25,518 nucleotides of DNA from Reticulomyxa filosa (Eukaryota > Foraminifera > Reticulomyxidae), in assembly GCA_000512085.1 (NCBI GenBank), contig ASPP01006021.1, forward strand, positions 1 through 25,518, read 5' to 3'. Under the pieces are notes generated by a model. The model saw only the letters and a program-made list of their open reading frames with translations, was not told the DNA's origin and ran no database searches. Positions 1 through 8,500 of this stretch are shown piece after piece. A program made the position numbers and the translations under genes. Every line of letters starts with the position of its first letter. Within the stretch, counting starts at the first letter, position 1.

Positions 1-260
1 GGCAGACATGTTCGGAAGTGTAGTTAACATGTCTGATTTACCATTATATCTGATGATTGATCCAATTACATGTGGGGTATTTTGTCCCAGCATTGCTTGC
101 AGTAGAGCCATTGGGGTAAATACACCTTACCTCGACCGTCCGGATCGCCTTACAAGCATTGCTATCAGCAAATGGGTTTCGGTTTTGCCCGAGGTTCAGT
201 AGAAGTTACTGACCCTCGGAGTTCTCTTTCTTGGTCCGGAATTTCTTGTCCTAGACGATG
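1..260. other. Higher-GC edge segment of unknown nature
   Basis: This stretch is visibly richer in G+C than the following kilobases. A plus-strand ORF (8-202, 64 codons) and minus-strand frames overlap here; one minus frame (about 130 to 1) is also open to the window edge and reads like protein (MALLQAMLGQNTPHVIGS). I cannot decide which strand is coding or name a family. Only the last exon of the minus-strand gene (269-165) is supported by splice phase. Confidence 0.3.
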
Positions 261-788
261 TTTGAAATCCTTATTTTACTTTTAAGAAAAGTTAATATTA
301 ATGATGAAGGTTGTTAATTTTTTTTTAAAGACTTACAGGATTAAACATGCAGTGCATCAATGTGGAAGAATGTGTTGCAACAACATTTCGCATCAACTTC
401 ATGTCGCACAGCGACTTGTACTTGCATTTGCAACCCAAATCGGTAATATCATCTTTTTTTGACAATTTCCTTTTCTTTGTCTTGTTGTTTGACATGTTGT
501 TAATATCCATCGCTGATTGATTCGATCTTTGGTATAACGTAATCCCAGAATTTTCAATATCAATATCAAATAACTTATTCAATTTATCCAATTTCATCCT
601 ATATTTCAATTTACCATTGAATACCTTGGGATTACAATCGGTATCACCACTTTGAGAATTTGCATCTTATTTTGAATATCAAACAAAAGTTTTAAAGCTC
701 CAGATTGCCTTTTTTCAGTCGCAAAATAAGGACTTATAAACGCATTACTTCTTTTATGAACATGTGTTGCTATGCATGAGTATAGCAT
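165..788 (-). CDS. Unidentified minus-strand gene, 3' exons
   Basis: I do not recognise this protein. The best-supported part is an exon from 597 (ATG) to 337, a 67-nt intron (270-336, GTAAGT donor, TAAG acceptor) and a last exon 269-165 ending in TGA. Phase closes (phase 0). The joined C-terminus carries a Cys-containing stretch (GCKCKYKSLCDMKLMR) and a basic tail ending KPKPIC. Upstream, an open frame 788-625 could be joined by a 26-nt segment with GT...AG ends (599-624), restoring one reading frame of about 175 residues; that intron would be unusually short. No domain is evident. Codon use in the last exon is visibly richer in G and C than in the first. It could also be a decayed fragment. 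Confidence 0.35.
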
Positions 789-789
789 C

Positions 790-2125
790 TCTAGATTACG
801 TCTTTAAATGAAATGTATTCAACACTGTAACAACTTCATTAATTAGTGAGGTTGCTGACTATACCTTTATTTAGCCAGCAAGCCTTGCTAAACTGCTTTC
901 TTATTATCACAATTAGTAAAAGACACTTTCCTTTAACCGCTCGTGCCTCAAAAGTCATGTAAAATTGCTTAACCGACTTAGACCCCTCCCAAAAAATAAA
1001 TTGAAACAATACGTAACAATTTAGAAGACGCAATACTTGCAATATCTCAAAAATTAATCACTATAAAAAATTTTTTATAAGTTAAAAAAATTTATTTTCT
1101 GAATTTGATCTTTACAATTTTGTTGACTTGATAATAGATATTTTCTTGCGATTTCGATATTCTTCGAAATATATATCTATCTTGACCTCTGTTGACTGGA
1201 TACTAGCTAATCTTGGAAAATCTTCAAGATAATCGTTGATTATCTAATATATTTTTTTTTCCCTTCTTTACATTGCAATGGAACAGATATTGGATTTGCG
1301 AATAAATTGATGCTCTAAGTCCATTTTTCAAAATGAAGGAACCGCACAAATAAATTTGTTGCCGCATTTTCAATACAACACATCAAACCTTAGAAGTTTG
1401 GTGGGAACAACATCTCGTTTATATCCTTCATGATTTATTTTACTTGTTTTTTATTGAAAAGTCGCCCAGATAGCAATATTTCGTTACACTTTATGGCAGA
1501 AATGATTAAACAAAGCCATTATATTTTTTACTGTCAATTTTACGTAATTTACAGCAATTAAAGCGAAAATACATCAACATCAGTACTTTGATCCAACCAT
1601 TAATGATAACTTGTATTCTAGTTTACACTCGAGTAAATTCTAAAAAAGTGTAGTCGCAACAGTTCAAAACTCTCCTCAAAGCCCAGCATTATAATTTTAA
1701 CGTAATTTTGAGCAACAAAATTCTTTCTTCTTTCCATTAAATCGACACTGTGTACTGACTTTTATTGACTCGTATGGATTTACATAACTACAAACAATTG
1801 TGAAGTTGGGTTTAAACAATTGGCCATAAACAAAGCTGTCAGCAAGAACACAATGCTGCACCATCGTCAGATGGAATATTACATTTCACAAAACATTTCA
1901 TAAAAACGAAAACAAAACAACACTGCAAACATTAATGACAATTTTCTCTTCACAAAGATAGAAATCCAATCTAAAAAATCGCGAAGAGAGAATGAGAAGA
2001 AAAAAAAGTGAAGCAAATAACTACGCTCGCTTAATAAATTGCGATGAATGTAAGCTGAATAAAAAGACAACGACAACACAAATGTCAGAGGAGAACATAA
2101 GAAAAAGCGAGAGGAAGAAAAAAAA
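790..2125. other. AT-rich intergenic DNA
   Basis: No reading frame here has convincing composition or splice-linked continuation. The segment 1900-2130 is purine-rich on the plus strand and probably holds the 3' flank of the minus-strand gene that ends at 2126. Confidence 0.5.
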
Positions 2126-3296
2126 TCAAAAAGAGACATAGCGAAGGATGGTTTCATGTTCATTGTTGGCATCACGCTGCACAACAACAAAAGACTTGTC
2201 ATTTTCATCAGAGTGTTTTCTGGTAAAAATGGCACAAGGTTGATCCCACACTTCTCGTTTTACAGTTTCGGTTGGAAACAAAGAGGATATTCGTAGCGAG
2301 CTGTAGGCTTTTAATTGAAAAATTTTTTCCAAGTTGCTGTCAAAAATTAATTCTTTTCCATTGCGCTTCAACTTGTTGTTCTATCAATACAGGTGTACAC
2401 GACAAAGCAGGAAATGAAGTTCAGATCGTCAAAACAGTATCTCACACAAATTATACAATGTTAAGTACATACGTTTGCATACATCCAAAACAATTTCAAT
2501 AAATCGTTTCTCATAACGAAACCTTCGATTTGCAACAGTTTTGCAAAGCTGTCATTAGTCACTCGTACCCAATGATTCCACCCTCGAGTGGGTTGATGCA
2601 TTGCTATCAGCTTCGTCGATCCTGTTGTTGTCATTGTTGATGTTGCATTCGTTACTTTCTCTTTTTTTTTTTAGGACTATTCTGATTGGTTTTTTTCGGT
2701 TTGGATTTGGATTTAGATTTGGATTTTGAATTGGGCTTTTTGGATTTGGACTTTGGTGTTGAATGTGATTCGGAGTTGGTTGTTTGTCCTTTTGTGTTGG
2801 CATCGGTGTTGTGTTGCTCGTGGCCATGATTGCATTTGAGATCATTGGACGCCGTTGTGTCCATCGTGGACGTGGTGACGGTAGAAGACGACAACACAGA
2901 CAACGACGGGAACAACGAAGGGGGATTGGGATAATCGCAAGGAATAGGCTCCTTTGGTAAATGGCTTTGGAACGGATACCTCTGTTGGTAAAGACCATTG
3001 AGTTCGCCGATCCATTGCAGTGTCATTAATTCGTTTGTATTCATTTCCATTAATTTGTTTTTATTTACAATTGTGTTATCATTTGATTTTGTTGTCTTTT
3101 CATCCATTTCCTGGTTCTTTTGTTTGTCATTTCGTTGACTACTATCCGTGCTTATCATCTCTTCCTTGTTTCTTTTTTTACTCTTTTTTTTGTTTGGTTT
3201 TGTCTGTGATTCCTTTTCTCTTATTGTCACACTGTGCGCATTTTCCATCTTATTTGTATTTATGCTTACATTTGCAGTTACATTTACATTCGCCAT
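2126..3296 (-). CDS. Unidentified Lys/Ser-rich protein, frame broken at a homopolymer
   Basis: I do not recognise this protein. From ATG at 3296 an open frame gives a charged, low-complexity N-terminal half: KKKSKKR-type basic patches, a short WIGELNGLYQQRYPFQ segment, then a Ser/Lys repeat (SKSKSKSK). It stops just after an 11-nt T run on the plus strand (2662-2672). Adding one base there would continue the frame into an ordered-looking region that starts around GWNHWVRVTNDSFAKLL. That region crosses a well-formed 102-nt intron (2381-2482, GTATGC donor, GATAG acceptor, phase 0) and ends at the stop at 2126. The phase match across the intron strongly supports the C-terminal part. Either the homopolymer is miscounted, or the C-terminal part is a separate gene starting at an ATG near 2636. 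Conserved Trp and hydrophobic periodicity suggest a folded C-terminal domain of about 125 residues. Confidence 0.55.
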
Positions 3297-3599
3297 TAGT
3301 TTTCGTGTTTCCACTATCGCGAACTGTTTTTATTTGTACGTATTTCAGATTTGACAATGTTTGCGTATACATCCTAGTGACCCTATTTGCAATCAGTACG
3401 CTCTTTCGCGTTTCAACTCCTCTTTTTCCTTGTTTCAGAAACATTCCTGGAAATGAGAGGCAAAAAGATAATACAAATAAAAAGAGCTACAATTAACGTT
3501 GTATATAAAAGTCTTGAACTGTTTCATATCCTTTCCGTATTTCGATTGAAGAAACCGAAAAACGTCTCTTTGAGAGACTTTCGTCAAATCATTTCTTGA

Positions 3600-4073
3600 T
3601 AGAAAAGATGCTATGTCGCTTTCGAGTTGAGCTTTCCATTTTCCTTGTTCCGCTTGTTGGTATCGCTTTTTTGTTTGTTTGGTTTAGTTTGGAATATACA
3701 CAACTCTTCTCCCAAAGTAACATACCGCAACAGTCGACATTCAGTTTTCGTTAGGAAAACCTCTTTTTGACGAGATTTGAGAAGCGTTTTATTTACGTTT
3801 CAAAAGGGGCACACTTAAAAAAGGAAAACATTTTGCGCTTCTTTTGAAAAAAAGATAGTACATTGAATTATCTTAGATGTGATGAAACTGATAAATTGTC
3901 GCAGTTTATTCAACAATACTCATTTAAGGCTTTGATTGAGATGTTCCAAAAATTTGTTTGAGATATGACAATCCCAAAATGGAAAGAGGGGGGAAAAAAA
4001 AGGGGGTGACAAGTTACAATGATTTGTCACAAGTCACAGAAAAAGCGAATAGACAGAGTTGTTTAGGGTATAC
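3600..4073. other. Intergenic DNA
   Basis: I see no coding frame, RNA gene or clear signal. A purine-rich run at 3978-4004 (mostly G and A) is the only compositional feature. Confidence 0.5.
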
Positions 4074-5121
4074 TTAAAGTATAAAACATTGACAGCGTGA
4101 AGTGGAATTAGTATTTTCAGTTTGCGGAGTAGGGTTAGAAGGAGGAGCGGTAGAGCTTCGACATTTACGGACTAACTCTTCGAAAGCTGCCGCAACATTG
4201 TGTGCAGTGAGGGCAGACCCTTCAAAAAAAAGGAATTTTCCAAGATTTGGCCATATTTTCACCTTGCAATACTTTTACTTCCCTTTTGTCATCTTCCAAA
4301 TCGTTTTTATTTCCAAACAATACAACATAGTGTTCCTTGCCGTCTTTTATAGCTTTTATTTTACCATAAATGTCCTGGGCTATTTTAAATGACGATTCCG
4401 AGTCTATAGAATATACCACTAGAAATCCTAACCCTTGCTTTATCCCTTTTTTTTGTGTTCCCACCACACATCCCCACAAACACAAGAAAAATATACGTAT
4501 ACTTTTTCTTTTTCCTTGAACTTTTAAAAATACAAGATGATATGAAATAGCATATCGCTAGCAACATTAAAACAGAAAAAGAGACACCAAACAATTTTCT
4601 TGCATCGCCACGAATTGTTCTTGTCCTCCCGTGTCAAGTATTTCCAATATTGAAGTTTCTCCATCCACCTCTAGTGCTTTTCTGTCAACAATTTTTTAGG
4701 TTTGTATACGTTAAAAAAACGCTCAATTCCTAGTGAGTTTTTCCGTTTGTAGTATTTTTTTTTGGAACAGTACATACATCCATAAAAATAAAAGGATCAA
4801 CTCACGTGTAGCTATCTATGGTTGAATATATATATTATGTTGAAGCAAAAAAAACAAACAACAGATATTAAAGATCTGTGACCATGAGTGCAACAAAAGA
4901 AATTATTTTTTTGATGCAAAGGGATCAGTGTATACCTTCAATGGTTGGGTCATGGTTCGCGTCGAATTTGTCTTTGACAATTCGTAGTGTTAGAGCACTT
5001 TTTCCAACTGCTCCTCCACCCAACAGGACTATGTTGAACTGTTTTGAGTTTGTTTTAGCTTCTAAGTCTGATAGAGAATCAAAAAATCGTACATACAATT
5101 ACATAACTGTTCCACTTGCAT
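4074..5121 (-). CDS. Ras-family small GTPase, five exons, one homopolymer frameshift
   Basis: A membrane-anchored GTP-binding switch of the Ras/Rap type. Exons on the minus strand: 5121 to 5097 (short, start tentative), 5067-4936, 4815-4806, 4681-4593, 4445-4074. They encode the P-loop GGGAVGKSALT, the effector DPTIEDSYT, the G3 box DTGGQEQF, the G4 box GNKNDL, a degenerate G5 (FFEGSAL) and the CAAX motif CFIL with an extra upstream Cys. CFIL suggests geranylgeranylation (inference from the terminal Leu). The third exon is only 10 nt and supplies the D-S-Y of the effector loop; phases on both sides fit. In the last exon an 8-nt A run on the plus strand (4224-4231) shifts the frame between KIPFF and EGSAL. 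The Ras alignment continues straight through it, so one base is in excess, through assembly error or mutation. The intron before the last exon uses a GTTTGG donor and AAAAG acceptor. Ras and Rap cannot be separated by eye. Confidence 0.88.
4806..4815 (-). other. 10-nt micro-exon of the Ras gene
   Basis: The exon is flanked by CATAG acceptor (4816-4820) and GTGAGT donor (4800-4805). It completes GAT, then AGC TAC and AC, giving the D-S-Y-T of the Ras effector region. Without it the DPTIE...KALEVDG join loses conserved residues and the frame. Confidence 0.85.
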
Positions 5122-5599
5122 TTGTTCCCTTTGTTCTTCGATGATCGTCCATATGTTTTTTTGTATATCTGTCCCTTGGTTGTTTTTCTGGTGACAACAC
5201 TAAAAAGTTTTCATATGACCATCATCAATAAAATAGATCCTACAAAGAACAATAATGAAAAGAAGAAGTGAATATTTCTTAAAAATAGCCGACTATATTC
5301 CTCCTTCAAAGTTATTGATATTTCACAATGTTTTATCTAAATTATCTTTTGATGGATACAACTAGCGATAAAAAACTGCAGGTATTTTTTTAATGCTACA
5401 ATCCGACATTTATTGTACAGTCAAAAGAACTTCAAAATAGTCGGAATTGAAGATATCAAAAGAAATCTTTTGTTAAATAAATATACCAAAATGGTGCCCT
5501 GTCGGAAGAAGGAAAAAACAAAACAAAACAAAAAAGTAATCAGCCACATTTTTTGACAATTTACTGCCTGTTCCTTTTTTTGTGTTTCAGTGTTTGTAT
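5122..5599. other. Intergenic DNA between the Ras gene and SCC3
   Basis: This region holds the upstream flank of the Ras gene and the 3' flank of SCC3, both on the minus strand. I see no coding frame or defined promoter element. Confidence 0.5.
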
Positions 5600-8500
5600 C
5601 TACTCTTCGTGTTCAATAGGTCTGATCTCCTCATGATCACTTTCACTAGCAATGCCTTTGCTAACCTTCAAAGGATTTACATTTTCTTTTTCATTGCCAT
5701 CGTTATCTTCTATTTCTGGTGCTGACGATTTTTCATGAGACTTTTCAAATGGATCTCGATGCATTGCACCATCGTCTTGATTTTGTCTATTCATAACATC
5801 TGCCATTTCAACGTCTGCGCGATCTTCCTTATCGTTTGCTTTAGAGTCCTGTGGATTTGCAGGATCATCGGCTATTTTCCCACGCTTTACGTTAGCTATA
5901 AGACATACATATGAAACTATTTTAAAAGTGGATTTGTATTGATCACATTCAATCAAATATTGTTTTTTTTGTTTTTTTTTCACTCCTCTCGTCTCTCGCT
6001 CAATGTAAAATACAAAACATTACATTTGTTCCAGTTTTTCTCCAATTCTGTTTTGAAGGTCGAAAAATATAATTGTAATCCGACATTATTTCTGAAAATG
6101 CCTTCCAAGAGATCGGAGACGCTGCCTTCCAACACTTTGAAGTGTTCCCAGCTATTGTTGTCAAAAAAAAAATTAGTGAAATAGTAATGACATCAAAATA
6201 AAGAAACAAGGAATGTTAACAAGGTGATCTTATCTCTGTTTCTGGATCTTCGAATGAAGTGAAGTAGTCCAGGCAACAAGACAAAGTATTTCTTTTCGTG
6301 GCAATTTTCTTCGCTCAATACGAGATCCAACGTTTTGGTGACAAAGGTTTGGAAATACGCACGACTTTTGATGGCGACTCCGCCGACGGAAGCCAAAGCT
6401 TTGCATAGCGTATCGAGTGCGGCCTCTTCCACCGGGACGCTTTCATCGTTGCACAGCATTTTCAGAGCATCGAGCATCATTAATTGCAGTTCCACGTGAT
6501 TGGTTTTGTCCAAATGGCCAAGGAATTGTCTGGTTATGTCGTTGAAGCGACCTGAAACACCTTCTTTAAAGCGTTGCACGTTTGCATTGATCTCTGTTTG
6601 TTCCATATCGGACCTGTTATATATATATATTGCATGTATATATTATGCCTAACGAGATGATACAACACAAAAACTCAACTCTCCAGGTAGTGTTATGATT
6701 TGACGAGACAGCAACCGGTAATGGAATTTGGAAATGACCAGCGTTCCAAAGGACAACATTTCGACGCAATTGTAAATGCACAAACGAGCGGCACTCATTA
6801 GAGCACGCATGTGGTCGTGTTCTGTTTTTAAAATGATTGACGGATTCAAAGGATCATGCAACAATGGACGACTCAATGCGAATTGCAACACTTGCAACAG
6901 CAGATCTTTCAAATTGGGAAACTCGCTGTTTTCGTCAAACAGCTCGCGATTGAAGACACTGCTAGTCAATTCATTTTCATTGGCGTGAGGACAGAACAGC
7001 GGCAAAATGTCGATCAAATCCAAAGATAGTGACACAAACAAACTGTCGTGGGCCTCTCTCCACTCGTTTATTTCATCGTTGAAGTTACCAACCAATTTTT
7101 GGCATAAAAAGTGTAGCACTTTGCAGTAGCCACTTCGGAGTTGCTGTAACGACCCAATGCTGTTGGCATCGGCACGTGTGTGATCAAGTCCTTTGGTTTG
7201 CCACATTATGCAATAGATGAGTGCAGGAACCAATCCTTCCAACATCTTTTTTTGTGTTCATTTCTTTAAAAAAAGAAAAAAATTCATTGTTGCAATGGAG
7301 AAGAGAATACAAAACTGAATGATGAACATGATCATTAACAACCGAGTCAAGTAATTGCTGTAACTCGTCTCCAAACGACAATTGACCAATATTCATATGT
7401 TGCAATAGGCCATTCATTCGATACAAATTGCTAAAGCAGTCTTGTAGACATTTCTTTGCTTCTTCTGCTTGTTCTTGTTCTTCATCATTGTTATCATCAT
7501 CCTCATTGTCGTCGGTGTGTTTATGTTCACGTTCCTTTCGACCTCGTTGTTGACCTTGCTTTAACGCCTTTGTCGTCATTGTCATCATCCTCTTATCCTT
7601 ATCCTTATCATTGCCTTCGTCATAAAGACGATGCAAGTTGACTCCATCGTCCAAAGCGGTTTGAATGTCGACAAGACTCTTGTGCAGCTGCTTGGCCAAG
7701 TCGGTGGCCATATCAAAGACCGACTTTTGGGACTCGTGTTTGTAGTCATACGTGACGAAGGTCAAGTGGGCTAATGACTTGCCGATCATCGAGTACATTT
7801 GCGACTCGACATAGTATTTGGCGTCCTGAGCTAAATTGGGTTGTGACGAAAACAACGGTTCGCCAGTCGGCTTGGGTTCACTTTGGGCCACGGCCTCTGC
7901 AAATTGCTTCCATCGCTCGTTCCAGTTGACACGTGTCCAATGATCGATTCGAATTTCGTGTTTGAAGAACGAGTTCTTCAGCGACGCTAGAATCTCGTCC
8001 AGACACTGCTTTCCCAGAGAAGAGTTGAATCCCGAAATGGGAATCAATGACACCATTTGGATGACGGCAAATGACTTGAGAGGATCTGTTTGAAATGTGC
8101 GCAGCAATGTTGGCAACGATGGTAACACGTCTTTGCAAATATTTGTCATTTGTTCGGCGCGTCTTTTTTCCACATTCGCTTTTTCAGTCGCGCGAGGCTT
8201 TCTCGGATTGGACACGAGTGCATCCAGTCTTCCATTGGCCGCCTTCATGGCGGAGAGCATTAAAAAGCACAAAATGGTCTGTCCAAAGTCGTCCAAGTCG
8301 AGTTCGCTAATGATTTGCAACACCTTTTTGTTGTTGTGAATATCTGTCTCAGACTCGCTGCTCTCCGCGTCCTTGGAGTTCTTCTTGTTGTGACCGGCAT
8401 TCAATTGCATGCGACGCAGCATTCTTTCGTTTTTATCGTTTTGCGATTCTTCCGTGGATAAAATACCCTCGATCATCATGTCGAAGCGTGACAACACGAC

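Noticed and set aside
1-260. Possible ribosomal RNA gene fragment
   Set aside because: The higher GC suggested rRNA, but I could find no conserved rRNA motif on either strand, and one part is an exon in phase with an upstream exon.
1879-2235. Minus-strand 118-codon open frame
   Set aside because: It overlaps the splice-supported C-terminal exon (2380-2126) in another frame and is rich in Phe, Leu and Ser as expected for the complement of purine-rich DNA.
3020-3496. Plus-strand 158-codon open frame
   Set aside because: It is the antisense shadow of the Lys/Ser-rich minus-strand gene; its Phe/Leu/Cys/Ser composition is the mirror of Lys/Glu/Asn codons and has no domain.
4222-4262. A 43-nt intron that would remove the homopolymer frameshift in the Ras gene
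   Set aside because: A GTGAAA...GAAG segment could restore frame, but it would delete residues (GENMAKSWKIPFFE) that align perfectly with Ras proteins, so an indel is the better explanation.
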